This document shows, one piece after another, positions 1 through 9,492 of a stretch of DNA of 64,000 nt. Position 1 is the first letter of the stretch, and each line of letters opens with the position of its first letter. The stretch lies in NCBI GenBank assembly GCA_003249555.1, contig QKIQ01000095.1, positions 35,873-99,872 of the forward strand, written 5' to 3'. Made by a program: the position numbers and the translations under genes. The notes under the pieces are model-generated. The model ran no database searches. It saw nothing but the letters and a program-made list of their open reading frames with translations, and had not been told where the DNA came from. The stretch is from Clostridia bacterium. Its GTDB lineage: Bacteria > Bacillota > Clostridia > Christensenellales > SZUA-584.

Positions 1-109
1 GGATTATAGGGGATTGTTGTAGAATATCGAAAGTGGGCGAAGTTAGTGTTTAATAGCTGTTTTTTTATATAGACAGTTTTTTATAGAATTCAAATGGAGG
101 TTTTACTAC

Positions 110-1621
110 ATGAGCGAACTAAATGGGTTTGACTTACTGGCTCAAAAGAGACAAGCTGCTGCCATGGGTGGCGGTAAGGAGCAGACGGACGCCCAACACG
201 CGAAGACTAAGATGACTGCTCGAGAGCGCATCGAAAAGCTGCTGGATGCTCAAAGCTTTGTTGAGACGTACGCATTTGCTCAGCACTCGAACGCCATGGA
301 CGGCCTTAAAGAGGTCAGCGCACCGGGCGAGGGTGTTGTGACAGGTTACGGTACGATCAATGGTCGTGGTGTCTATGTCTTCTCGCAGGATTATACGATT
401 CTGGGCGGAGCGATGGGAACCATGCAAGCTCGCAAGATCTGCAAGCTTTTGGAGCTGGCAGGCAAAACGGGACTTCCCGTTGTGGCGCTTCTCGATTCAA
501 TGGGGGCAAGAATCGGCGAAGGAGCGGGTGCATTAGAAGGCTTCGGCGGTATTTTTTGCAAAATGGCTGAGCTTTCCGGCGTTGTACCGATTATCACGAT
601 GGTTTGCGGACAGTGCGCCGGTACCGCTGCGTTTTTTGCTCCATTAAGCGACTTTGTATTTGTGACAGAAGGTATCAGTGGCATTTTTACCACTGCGCCG
701 GGTGCTTTCAATGAGATGGGCAAAGCGTCAGACGCGGATGCGCTGGGTGGTGCGGCAGTACACACCGAGAAAACAGGACTTGCTCACTTCAAGTGCGCAA
801 GCGAAGACGACACTTTCTTTTATGTAAAGCAGCTGTTCTCTTATCTTCCCGATAATAATATTGTGGATGCTCCGATGGAAGATTGCGCGGATGATTTAAA
901 TCGTCTTATTCAAAATTACGAAGATGCATACGATGTAAGAGAGATGATCGGCTCTGTGATGGATAACAGCATCTTTTTTGAATGCCAGGCTGCTTTTGCG
1001 CCGGCGATGCTGACTGGTTTTGCACGTATCAACGGACGCAGCGTTGGCGTGGTTGCCAATGCGCCAGGAACGGAGATTGACGCTAGAAGCGCTGAAAAAG
1101 CAGCGGGCTTTGCGAGCTTCTGTGATGCTTTTGGGCTTCCGATTGTGACGTTTGTAGATACTCCGGGATTTGTAAAGGATAAGGCTCAGGAACAATGCTG
1201 CCTGATTCCGTCCGGTGCTAAGCTGATGCGCGCTTATGCGGAAGCCACTGTGCCTATGCTGACTGTCATCACAGGAAAAGCGATTGGTTCGGGTTATGTG
1301 GCAATGGGTCCAAAAGCAATGGGCGCGGATATGGTTTTTGCTTGGCCGAATGCTGAAATTTCTTGTTTGTCCGCCGATGCGGCGGCAGTCATCATGATGC
1401 AGGATTCTTATCTAAATTCTGATAAGCCGATTGAAGCGAGAAAAGCGGCTGCAGACACATATGCAAAAACTTTTGGTTCTCCTTGGGAAGCCGCAAAAAT
1501 GGGTTATGTTGATGAAGTGATCTATCCTTCCGAAACACGCCAGCGTCTGGTGGGAGCTTTGGAGCTTGCTGTGGGCAAGCGCGAGAGCAAGCTGCCCAAG
1601 AAGCACGGCACTAGGCTGTAA
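110..1621 (+). CDS. mmdA: Acyl-CoA carboxyltransferase, MmdA/12S type
   Basis: This 503-residue protein has the size and two crotonase-like halves (about 30-260 and 280-490) of the carboxyltransferase of methylmalonyl-CoA or glutaconyl-CoA decarboxylase and the 12S subunit of transcarboxylase. Glycine-rich segments seen include GARIGEG near residue 140 and GSGYVAMG near 400. In the family it moves CO2 between an acyl-CoA and the biotin of a carrier protein in the cytoplasm. A TGGAGG sequence lies ten bases before the ATG. It opens a five-gene same-strand operon with an OadG-like protein, biotin carrier, membrane decarboxylase and 5S-like subunit, which supports a methylmalonyl-CoA role. The exact acyl-CoA (methylmalonyl, malonyl or glutaconyl) cannot be told from the sequence alone. 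Confidence 0.9.
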   Translation: MSELNGFDLLAQKRQAAAMGGGKEQTDAQHAKTKMTARERIEKLLDAQSFVETYAFAQHSNAMDGLKEVSAPGEGVVTGYGTINGRGVYVFSQDYTILGGAMGTMQARKICKLLELAGKTGLPVVALLDSMGARIGEGAGALEGFGGIFCKMAELSGVVPIITMVCGQCAGTAAFFAPLSDFVFVTEGISGIFTTAPGAFNEMGKASDADALGGAAVHTEKTGLAHFKCASEDDTFFYVKQLFSYLPDNNIVDAPMEDCADDLNRLIQNYEDAYDVREMIGSVMDNSIFFECQAAFAPAMLTGFARINGRSVGVVANAPGTEIDARSAEKAAGFASFCDAFGLPIVTFVDTPGFVKDKAQEQCCLIPSGAKLMRAYAEATVPMLTVITGKAIGSGYVAMGPKAMGADMVFAWPNAEISCLSADAAAVIMMQDSYLNSDKPIEARKAAADTYAKTFGSPWEAAKMGYVDEVIYPSETRQRLVGALELAVGKRESKLPKKHGTRL

Positions 1622-1639
1622 AGAAGGGGGATATTGATT

Positions 1640-2098
1640 ATGTTGGAACATATAATCAGGCTGTCTGATGCTGCTTCTGTGGCTGCGGCAGCTGCAGAAA
1701 ATACAGGAACAGCTTTGGATAAACTCAGCCTAGGCGGAAGTGTGGCCGTCATGGGTCTGGCGATTGTGTTCTTAGGGCTTATCTCGCTTATTGTGATTAC
1801 TGTGGTTTACCCGAAAATCACAAAAGCACTGCTTGCCAAGTCGGGTAAGGCAAAGACAAAAAGAGCTGACAGCGCTAAGCCGGAAAAACCTGTTGTTGCA
1901 GAAAAGAAAACGGCGTCTGTCGCGGCAGTCGCACCCGCTGAAGACGATGTGCTGATTGCGGTTATCACAGCGGCTATTGCGGCAAGCCTTGGAACGTCTG
2001 CAAACGGACTCGTAATAAAATCAATAGAGCGTACCGGCCAGAATGTGCCTGCATGGGGTGCAAGAGGCCGTATCGAACAAGTTTATAACAGATTCTAA
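1640..2098 (+). CDS. OadG/MmdD-like small membrane subunit of Na+-pumping decarboxylase
   Basis: A 152-residue protein with one clear membrane segment (about residues 33-58), a Lys/Ala/Pro-rich linker, and a conserved-looking C-terminal block that contains SANGLVIKSIER and ends in an Arg-rich tail. This is the architecture of OadG/gamma-delta subunits that anchor and assemble the decarboxylase. The ATG at 1640 follows a GGGGG tract at suitable distance; a TTG two codons earlier is possible. It sits between the carboxyltransferase and the biotin carrier, as in oxaloacetate or methylmalonyl-CoA decarboxylase operons. The assignment rests on context as well as architecture, since this subunit is weakly conserved. 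Confidence 0.8.
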   Translation: MLEHIIRLSDAASVAAAAAENTGTALDKLSLGGSVAVMGLAIVFLGLISLIVITVVYPKITKALLAKSGKAKTKRADSAKPEKPVVAEKKTASVAAVAPAEDDVLIAVITAAIAASLGTSANGLVIKSIERTGQNVPAWGARGRIEQVYNRF

Positions 2099-2124
2099 CA
2101 ATTTGATTGGGAGGCTAATGAATT

Positions 2125-2502
2125 ATGCGTAAATTTAAGATCAACGTCAATGGTACAAGCTACAACGTGGAAGTGGAAGAACTGGGCGGTTTCTCGGCGC
2201 CTGTGGCAGCGGTGCCTGTGGCAGCGGCTCCTTCGCCTGCGCCGGCAGCAGCTCCTGCAGCCCCTGTGGCAGCAGCGCCTGTTGCGGACGGCACGCAGGT
2301 GAACGCACCGATGCCGGGTAATATCCTTGATGTCAAGGTCAGCGTGGGCGACACGGTTGCCGAAGGTGATGTGCTCATGATCCTTGAAGCCATGAAGATG
2401 GAGAATGAAATTCTGGCGCCTGCCGCTGGCAAGGTGGCCTCGGTGCAGGTTGCCAAGGGCGCAAGTGTGAACTCCGGTGATGTGCTGGTTGTTTTAGCGT
2501 AG
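2125..2502 (+). CDS. mmdC: Biotin carboxyl carrier protein of decarboxylase/transcarboxylase
   Basis: A 125-residue biotinyl carrier. It has a short N-terminal strand region, a long Ala/Pro linker (about residues 28-55) and a biotinyl-lipoyl domain with the EAMKMEN signature, in which Lys91 would carry biotin. It shuttles CO2 between the carboxyltransferase subunits and the membrane decarboxylase. GGGAGG precedes the ATG. Neighbours upstream and downstream are the other subunits of the same complex. Neither carboxyltransferase in the operon has its own biotin domain, so this is the only visible carrier for both. Confidence 0.93.
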   Translation: MRKFKINVNGTSYNVEVEELGGFSAPVAAVPVAAAPSPAPAAAPAAPVAAAPVADGTQVNAPMPGNILDVKVSVGDTVAEGDVLMILEAMKMENEILAPAAGKVASVQVAKGASVNSGDVLVVLA

Positions 2503-2529
2503 CATATCTAATGATAAGGAGGTCAACAC

Positions 2530-3747
2530 ATGCAGGATTTTAATCTTGGTCAATCCCTACTTGACTTTGTCAATTCAATGGGATTTGCCACAATAACGTG
2601 GCAGCAGATCGTCATGCTGCTGATCGGGTGCATACTGCTGTATCTGGCCATCGTAAAGAAATACGAGCCTTTGCTGCTTGTACCCATTGCATTCGGTATG
2701 ATACTCGCGAATCTGCCGGGCGCAGGTATGATGGATCATCCATATGAAGTGCTCAATCTCGTTCCCGCTGCCGATGCGGCAGAGCAGGGAACGAATTATG
2801 TGGTCACTCATGCGGATGCCTACACGAACGGCGGTTTGCTTTACTACTTATATCAGGGCGTGAAGCTCGGCATTTATCCCCCGCTTATTTTCTTGGGCGT
2901 CGGCGCAATGACAGACTTTGCACCGCTGATTGCGAACCCGAAGAGCTTGCTCTTGGGCGCGGCGGCACAGCTTGGTATTTTTGTGGCGTTTATCGGCGCT
3001 TTGCTTTTGGGCTTTTCGACAGATGAGGCGGCATCCATTGGTATCATCGGCGGCGCTGATGGCCCGACAGCTATCTTCTTGACATCAAAGCTGGCACCGT
3101 GGCTTCTTGGGCCGATTGCCGTGGCAGCGTATTCGTATATGGCGCTTGTCCCTGTGATTCAGCCGCCTATTATGAAGGCGTTTACAACAAAGGAAGAACG
3201 CCGCATTGAGATGAAACAGCTTCGTGCAGTCAGTAAGACGGAAAAGATCATTTTTCCGATCGTCGTCACGATATTTATTTCGCTGTTGCTGCCCGCTGCT
3301 GCGCCGCTTATCGGTATGCTCATGCTGGGCAACTTGTTCAGAGAGAGTCTGGTGACAGACAGATTGAATAAAACAGCTCAGAACGAACTAATCAACATTG
3401 TGACTATATTCTTAGGTGTGACTGTGGGCGCCACAGCGAATGGTGAAACGTTCCTGTCACTTCAAACGCTGGGAATTATCGTGATGGGGCTGTTCGCATT
3501 TGCTTTCGGGACAACCGGTGGTGTGCTGCTCGGCAAACTCATGTGCAAGCTTTCGGGCGGAAAGATCAATCCGCTGATTGGCAGCGCTGGTGTGTCTGCT
3601 GTGCCGATGGCGGCGAGAGTGTCTCAGAAAGTCGGTCAGGAAGCAAACCCAAAGAATTTCTTGCTGATGCATGCTATGGGCCCGAATGTGGCCGGTGTGA
3701 TTGGCAGTGCCGTGGCGGCGGGCGTACTGCTCTCGCTGTTCGGTTGA
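2530..3747 (+). CDS. mmdB: Na+-translocating decarboxylase beta subunit (OadB/MmdB/GcdB family)
   Basis: A 405-residue integral membrane protein with about ten hydrophobic segments. It carries the family's characteristic SIGIIGGADGPTAIF stretch near residue 170 and a conserved C-terminal HAMGPNVAGVIGSAVAAG stretch. In the family this subunit decarboxylates carboxybiotin and exports Na+ through the cytoplasmic membrane. AAGGAGG lies seven bases before the ATG. It follows the biotin carrier by 27 bases in the same operon. The family is well defined; which carboxyltransferase feeds it here (12S-like, 5S-like or both) is inference. Confidence 0.94.
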   Translation: MQDFNLGQSLLDFVNSMGFATITWQQIVMLLIGCILLYLAIVKKYEPLLLVPIAFGMILANLPGAGMMDHPYEVLNLVPAADAAEQGTNYVVTHADAYTNGGLLYYLYQGVKLGIYPPLIFLGVGAMTDFAPLIANPKSLLLGAAAQLGIFVAFIGALLLGFSTDEAASIGIIGGADGPTAIFLTSKLAPWLLGPIAVAAYSYMALVPVIQPPIMKAFTTKEERRIEMKQLRAVSKTEKIIFPIVVTIFISLLLPAAAPLIGMLMLGNLFRESLVTDRLNKTAQNELINIVTIFLGVTVGATANGETFLSLQTLGIIVMGLFAFAFGTTGGVLLGKLMCKLSGGKINPLIGSAGVSAVPMAARVSQKVGQEANPKNFLLMHAMGPNVAGVIGSAVAAGVLLSLFG

Positions 3748-3775
3748 TAAAAACGAGAATAGGAGGCTTATATAG

Positions 3776-5173
3776 ATGGGTAAAGTTCATATTACAGATA
3801 CAATACTAAGAGATGCGCATCAGTCACAAGCGGCCACACGTATGAAAACGGCCGAAATGCTGCCGGCGACAAAGATGCTCAACGAAGCCGGTTACTGGTC
3901 TTTAGAAATGTGGGGTGGGGCAACGTTTGACTCCTGTCTGCGGTTTCTTAATGAGGATCCGTGGGAGAGACTGCGCACATTAAAAAAGGCGATGCCGGAT
4001 ACAAAAATGCAAATGCTGCTTCGTGGTCAGAATATACTTGGCTATCGTCATTACTCGGATGACGTGGTGGATATGTTCGTTCAAAAAGCCATTGAAAACG
4101 GTATCGATGTTATTAGAATATTTGACGCGCTGAACGACACAAGAAATATGAAGCGTGCCATGGAAGCCACAAAGAAATTTGGCGGTCACTGTGAAGCTGC
4201 CATTTCATACACCACAAGTCCGGTTCATACGCGCGAATACTTTGTCAAGCTGGCAAAAGAGCTTGAAACGATGGGAGCGGATACAATCTGCATCAAAGAT
4301 ATGGCGAACCTACTGCTTCCATACGAAGCTTATGAACTTGTTAAAGAGCTCAAAAAAGCCGTCAAGGCGCCGATTCATGTGCATACGCATAACTCAACCG
4401 GTACCGGCGATATGGTTTATTTGAAAGCCATCGAAGCGGGTGCGGATATCGTTGATTGCGCTCTTTCGCCCTTGGCAAACGGTACGGCTCAGCCCTGTAC
4501 GGAGGCTCTTGTTGCGACGCTTCAGGGAACGCAGTATGACACAGGAATTGATATTAAGCTCTTAAGCAAAATTGCTGAGCATTTTAAAGGTGTTGCGGCA
4601 AGGCTAAAGGCAGATGGTATATTGAAACCGGGCGTACTGGGTGTTGATGTGAATACACTGCTTTATCAAGTTCCGGGCGGTATGTTCAGCAACCTTTTAG
4701 ATCAGCTGGAAAAAGCAGGAAAGCTAGATAAGCTGGATGAGGTGCTAAAAGAAGTGCCGCGCGTCAGAGAAGAGTTCGGTTATCCGCCGCTTGTCACGCC
4801 CACAAGTCAGATTGTCGGCACACAAGCAGTGTTCAACGTGATTGCAGGTGAACGCTACAAGATGGTCACGAAAGAGAGCAAGGCGTTGCTCCGCGGTGAG
4901 TATGGCCAATTGCCGGCCGAAGTGGATCCGGATGTGCGCAAGAAGTGTATCGGCGATGATGAAGTGATTTCACACAGACCCGCTGATGATCTCGCGCCCG
5001 AACTTGATAAACTCAGAGAAGAAGTGAAGCCGTGGATGGAACAGGAAGAAGATGTATTATCTTACGCACTGTTCCCGCAGGTGGCTCAGAAGTTCTTTGA
5101 GTTCCGTCAGGCTCAAAAATACGGTGTGGATTCATCTGTGCTGGATAAAGATAACATGATTCATCCTGCATAA
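3776..5173 (+). CDS. Oxaloacetate decarboxylase alpha / pyruvate carboxyltransferase 5S-like subunit without biotin domain
   Basis: A 465-residue protein of the OadA/PycB/5S family. The N-terminal TIM barrel starts with DTILRDAHQS, the metal-binding HVHTHNSTG segment is near residue 203, and a C-terminal conserved PYC_OADA region follows from about 300. It moves carboxyl groups between biotin and pyruvate/oxaloacetate. The chain ends without the biotinyl domain found in full-length OadA, so it must use the separate carrier encoded at 2125-2502, like the transcarboxylase 5S subunit. GGAGG precedes the ATG by ten bases. It is the last gene of the operon. With the MmdA-like subunit it would allow methylmalonyl-CoA:pyruvate transcarboxylation in addition to Na+ pumping (inference). 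Confidence 0.92.
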   Translation: MGKVHITDTILRDAHQSQAATRMKTAEMLPATKMLNEAGYWSLEMWGGATFDSCLRFLNEDPWERLRTLKKAMPDTKMQMLLRGQNILGYRHYSDDVVDMFVQKAIENGIDVIRIFDALNDTRNMKRAMEATKKFGGHCEAAISYTTSPVHTREYFVKLAKELETMGADTICIKDMANLLLPYEAYELVKELKKAVKAPIHVHTHNSTGTGDMVYLKAIEAGADIVDCALSPLANGTAQPCTEALVATLQGTQYDTGIDIKLLSKIAEHFKGVAARLKADGILKPGVLGVDVNTLLYQVPGGMFSNLLDQLEKAGKLDKLDEVLKEVPRVREEFGYPPLVTPTSQIVGTQAVFNVIAGERYKMVTKESKALLRGEYGQLPAEVDPDVRKKCIGDDEVISHRPADDLAPELDKLREEVKPWMEQEEDVLSYALFPQVAQKFFEFRQAQKYGVDSSVLDKDNMIHPA

Positions 5174-5205
5174 TGAGAAACGCAGATCCATTGTTTTTTG
5201 TGTAG

Positions 5206-6315
<1,110 letters not shown>

Positions 6316-6329
6316 GCAGTTCTCACAGA

Positions 6330-6365
6330 GGCCGGATGTCCTTAGCGAATATCCGGTCTTTTTTT
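6330..6365 (+). terminator. Rho-independent terminator of gap
   Basis: An 8-pair stem (GGCCGGAT with ATCCGGTC, one G-T pair) and 13-base loop are followed by a run of T, 15 bases after the GAPDH stop codon. Confidence 0.85.
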
Positions 6366-6454
6366 ATACTATTTTTCCAACGACCGTGAGTATTCTCAGC
6401 TGATTTATATGATATACTTGATAAATAAAGGAAAGCGGTAAAAGGAAGGATCCG

Positions 6455-7960
6455 ATGCAAAAAGAATTTGAGGATAAGCTAAAGGCTTTTAAAGCATACA
6501 TGCAGGATATCGAGTATCTAAGCAGCGCCCTAAGCGCGTTGTACTGGGATGCACGAGTCTGCAGCCCAAAAAATGGGTTGCACTTTCGGGGAGAAGTTCT
6601 GGGATTTCTGTCATCGGAAATGTATAAGCGACAAACCTCTTCGAAAATGGAAAGCTTTATCGACTATTTTCAAAGCTTAAAAGAGGCGGATGAAATCACC
6701 AAAGCGATGACCGACCGAGCAAGAAGAGAGTATGAACGCTCCATGCTGATACCAAAAGAGCGATACAGGGCGTATGTTGTCGCTGTCTCGGATTCGGAAG
6801 CGGCATGGGAGCTGGCCAAGGACGAAGCCAATTATTCTTTGTTTAGGCCGCACCTTGCAAAACTGTTGGCTTTCAACCGCGAGTTCATCGAGTATTGGGG
6901 TTATGAAGACAGCAAATATGATAAGCTGCTGGATTATTACGAGCCGGGTATGACGGTTGAAAAGCTGGATACCCTTTTTACTGAGCTAAAAAAGGCTGTT
7001 ATCACGCTGCTTGATAGAATTAAATCCAGCCCTAAAAAGATCGACAATACTTTTTTGCGCAATGATTATCCGATCGATGTGCAGCGCAGACTATGTGACT
7101 GCGTACTGAAAAGGATGGGTTATGACCTTGATGCAGGACGTGTTGATGTGAGTGTTCATCCGTTTACAGTGACACTTGGTAACAACGACGTACGAATCAC
7201 AACTCATTACTATAGCAAGGAATTTCAAAGCGCGCTGTTCAGTTGCATACACGAAGGCGGCCATGCGATCTACGAGCAGAACATATCTGAAAAGCTGACA
7301 GGCACGATGCTTAAAACAGGCGCTTCAATGGGCATACACGAATCACAGTCACGTCTGTATGAGAATATTTTAGGCCGCAGCCGCGCGTTTTGGACGTCCT
7401 TTTATCCGGAGACGCAAGAGGTATTCCCGCAATTCAAAGACGTCTCGCTGGACGACTTCTACAGGGGCATAAACGCTGTGCAGCCGTCGCTGATTCGCAT
7501 TGAGGCGGATGAATTGACGTATAGTCTGCATATCATCATTCGATACGAGCTTGAGAAAGCGATTTTTGACGGCGGTGTGAGCGCTGAGGAGCTGCCTGCG
7601 CTGTGGAATGAGAAGTACAGGGAGTATCTTGGCATAGAGCCGCAAAACGACGCTGAGGGGATACTGCAGGACATGCACTGGTCGAGTGGCAACTTCGGTT
7701 ATTTTCCAAGCTATGCGCTCGGTAATCTGTATGGCGCGCAATTTTTCCACACGCTGAAAAAGGATATGCCGGATATCGCTCAGCGAATTGTCAAAGGCGA
7801 TTTTTCGTCGCTTAACGATTGGCTCAAATCACACATCCATCAGCACGGCGCTGTTTACCTGCCGGAGGAGCTTGTCAAGAAAGTGACGGGGGAGGAGCTG
7901 ACCGTTAAATACTTTATCGATTATTTGAACAATAAATACAGTGATATATATGGGTTTTGA
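6455..7960 (+). CDS. Carboxypeptidase Taq-type metallocarboxypeptidase (M32)
   Basis: A 501-residue M32 peptidase, the usual family length. The zinc site HEGGH is at residues 266-270, with the family segment SQSRLYENILGRS about 35 residues later that provides the third ligand and nearby catalytic residues. It removes C-terminal residues from peptides in the cytoplasm using Zn2+ or Co2+. There is no signal peptide. AAGGAAGG precedes the ATG by a few bases. It lies alone between the GAPDH terminator and a decayed lipoprotein gene. Confidence 0.93.
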   Translation: MQKEFEDKLKAFKAYMQDIEYLSSALSALYWDARVCSPKNGLHFRGEVLGFLSSEMYKRQTSSKMESFIDYFQSLKEADEITKAMTDRARREYERSMLIPKERYRAYVVAVSDSEAAWELAKDEANYSLFRPHLAKLLAFNREFIEYWGYEDSKYDKLLDYYEPGMTVEKLDTLFTELKKAVITLLDRIKSSPKKIDNTFLRNDYPIDVQRRLCDCVLKRMGYDLDAGRVDVSVHPFTVTLGNNDVRITTHYYSKEFQSALFSCIHEGGHAIYEQNISEKLTGTMLKTGASMGIHESQSRLYENILGRSRAFWTSFYPETQEVFPQFKDVSLDDFYRGINAVQPSLIRIEADELTYSLHIIIRYELEKAIFDGGVSAEELPALWNEKYREYLGIEPQNDAEGILQDMHWSSGNFGYFPSYALGNLYGAQFFHTLKKDMPDIAQRIVKGDFSSLNDWLKSHIHQHGAVYLPEELVKKVTGEELTVKYFIDYLNNKYSDIYGF

Positions 7961-8089
7961 TGTTTTTCTTTTGTTAAACAACGGAGCTAGTTTGATATTT
8001 TTATTCAATGCAGGTATGGTATGAATGCTGGAACTTTTTAAATATCACTTTAGTCTTATAATATATTGAGTTTAGAAAGGAAAAGACAA

Positions 8090-8478
8090 ATGAGAAAAAC
8101 AACTATATGCATTGTATGTATATTCTTTTATTACCTGATAATGGCGGGCTGTAACAAAACTATTTCTGATCTTGGCCGTGATGATGTTTCAAAGACTATC
8201 GTATCAAATTCGTGTGAATAAAATAGCGAATATGAAAAAGATGTATTTCCGCAACCTGCCGATATGGTTACATCGAGCGATGAAACAACCGCACCCTATA
8301 TTCTCTCTATATGGGATGAGACATGGACGAAAAGTGGTTGGCTTTCTGCTGATGGTATGCCAATATAGACATAACTGTTGTGGAGCGAGGAATATATATC
8401 AAATCCGAGGATAAATACGAATCTCATGGTTATGATTGTGCATTTAAGCTGGTAATCGAAACTGAACTAGAGAACTAG
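8090..8478 (+). pseudogene. Decayed small lipoprotein gene
   Basis: An ATG after AGAAAGGAAAAG starts a typical lipoprotein signal peptide ending in the lipobox IMAGC, but the frame ends at a TAA after 43 codons. The same frame continues past the stop with protein-like sequence (for example DETTAPYILSIWDETW) to a second stop near 8365. The next frame then carries ITVVERGIYIKSEDKYES and ends in TAG at 8478. The simplest reading is one gene of about 128 codons damaged by a nonsense change and a frameshift. The family is not recognised. A 43-residue lipopeptide could still be made from the first part. Confidence 0.55.
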
Positions 8479-8523
8479 TAACAATTTAACCGCTCATTTC
8501 ATTTAAGGCCATAAAAACGTATC

Positions 8524-8549
8524 AAAAAAGCCCGCGATTGCGGGCTTTT
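8524..8549 (-). terminator. Terminator of the tRNA operon
   Basis: On the minus strand, GCCCGC and GCGGGC form a stem with a four-base loop, extended by A-T pairs and followed by a T run, just after the tRNA-Leu CCA end. Confidence 0.85.
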
Positions 8550-8553
8550 GATC

Positions 8554-8640
8554 TGGTGCGAGAAACAGGACTTGAACCTGCACGGGTGTGACCCCACTAG
8601 AACCTGAATCTAGCGCGTCTGCCAGTTCCGCCATTCTCGC
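8554..8640 (-). tRNA. tRNA-Leu (CAG)
   Basis: An 87-base class II tRNA with encoded CCA. Acceptor GCGAGAA pairs with TTCTCGC. The anticodon stem CTAGA/TCTAG encloses loop TTCAGGT, giving CAG. A long variable arm and the T-loop sequence GGTTCAAGTCC are visible. It is the last gene of the eight-tRNA operon. Confidence 0.95.
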
Positions 8641-8655
8641 AAACTGACAATTTAA

Positions 8656-8740
<85 letters not shown>

Positions 8741-8743
8741 AGG

Positions 8744-8819
8744 TGGAGCTGATGATGGGACTCGAACCCGCAACCTGCTGATTACAAATCAGCTGCTCTA
8801 CCGATTGAGCTACATCAGC
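8744..8819 (-). tRNA. tRNA-Thr (TGT)
   Basis: A 76-base tRNA with encoded CCA, acceptor GCTGATG paired with CATCAGC, anticodon stem GCTGA/TCAGC around loop TTTGTAA, giving TGT, and T arm GGGTTCGAGTCCC. Confidence 0.95.
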
Positions 8820-8824
8820 GAAAG

Positions 8825-8900
8825 TGGTGCCTCAGGACAGAATCGAACTGTCGACACAGGGATTTTCAGTCCCTTGCTCTACCGACTGAGCTACCGAGGC
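8825..8900 (-). tRNA. tRNA-Phe (GAA)
   Basis: A 76-base tRNA with encoded CCA, acceptor GCCTCGG/CTGAGGC (one mismatch-like pair), anticodon loop CTGAAAA giving GAA, and a GTTCGATTC T loop. Confidence 0.95.
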
Positions 8901-8909
8901 AAGTATGGA

Positions 8910-8986
8910 TGGCGACCCGGAAGGGACTCGAACCCTCGACCTCTAGCGTGACAGGCTAGCGTTCTAACCAACTGAACTACCGGGCC
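8910..8986 (-). tRNA. tRNA-Asp (GTC)
   Basis: A 77-base tRNA with encoded CCA, acceptor GGCCCGG/CCGGGTC, anticodon stem CTAGC/GCTAG around loop CTGTCAC giving GTC, and T arm GGGTTCGAGTCCC. Confidence 0.95.
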
Positions 8987-8995
8987 ATATTTTTT

Positions 8996-9072
8996 TGGTG
9001 GGGCCTCAGGGACTCGAACCCCGGACCGATCGGTTATGAGCCGACTGCTCTAACCAACTGAGCTAAGGCCCC
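8996..9072 (-). tRNA. tRNA-Met (CAT), elongator-like
   Basis: A 77-base tRNA with encoded CCA, acceptor GGGGCCT/AGGCCCC, and anticodon CAT in CTCATAA. The fully paired acceptor start rules out the usual initiator, which has a C1-A72 mismatch. Most likely elongator Met; an Ile tRNA whose C34 is changed to lysidine cannot be excluded from the sequence. Confidence 0.9.
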
Positions 9073-9091
9073 AAAACCTTAAAGCTTAGAA

Positions 9092-9166
9092 TGGTGACCC
9101 CTAGGAGACTCGAACTCCTGTTACCGCCGTGAAAGGGCGGTGTCTTAACCGCTTGACCAAGGGGCC
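9092..9166 (-). tRNA. tRNA-Glu (TTC)
   Basis: A 75-base tRNA with encoded CCA, acceptor GGCCCCT paired with AGGGGTC, anticodon stem CCGCC/GGCGG around CTTTCAC giving TTC, and T arm GAGTTCGAGTCTC. Confidence 0.95.
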
Positions 9167-9193
9167 ATATTGTCTAAGATCACGAGAGATACC

Positions 9194-9270
9194 TGGTCGG
9201 GGTGGAGGGACTTGAACCCCCGGCCCCATGCTCCCAAAGCACGTGCGCTACCAAACTGCGCTACACCCCG
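9194..9270 (-). tRNA. tRNA-Pro (TGG)
   Basis: A 77-base tRNA with encoded CCA, acceptor CGGGGTG/CACCCCG, anticodon stem CGTGC/GCATG around TTTGGGA giving TGG, and T arm GGGGTTCAAGTCCCT. It is the first gene of the minus-strand tRNA operon. Confidence 0.95.
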
Positions 9271-9292
9271 TGTGTTTTTCGCGACGAAGTAT

Positions 9293-9321
9293 AATATACA
9301 GTATTCTCAAACTAATGTCAA
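9293..9321 (-). promoter_or_regulatory. Promoter of the eight-tRNA operon
   Basis: On the minus strand a perfect TTGACA (9316-9321) is followed by a 17-base spacer and TATATT (9293-9298), 23 bases before the tRNA-Pro gene. Confidence 0.75.
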
Positions 9322-9419
9322 CTGCTTTTCGGCATTATTTTTGCTTAGTTTAGGAGCAGGCAAATTCGTGACGAATAAGGCAAAAAACGGCTTTTCACTA
9401 TCAAATCATAAGCCATAAG

Positions 9420-9448
9420 TTGATAAATTTCCGTTGAATGATTATAAT
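9420..9448 (+). promoter_or_regulatory. Promoter of miaB
   Basis: TTGATA, 17-base spacer, TATAAT; the -10 ends 44 bases before the favoured GTG start of miaB. It diverges from the tRNA operon promoter. Confidence 0.7.
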
Positions 9449-9492
9449 ACTTTTACTTGCATTTATATAAACATGAAAGGTTACCGATATTC

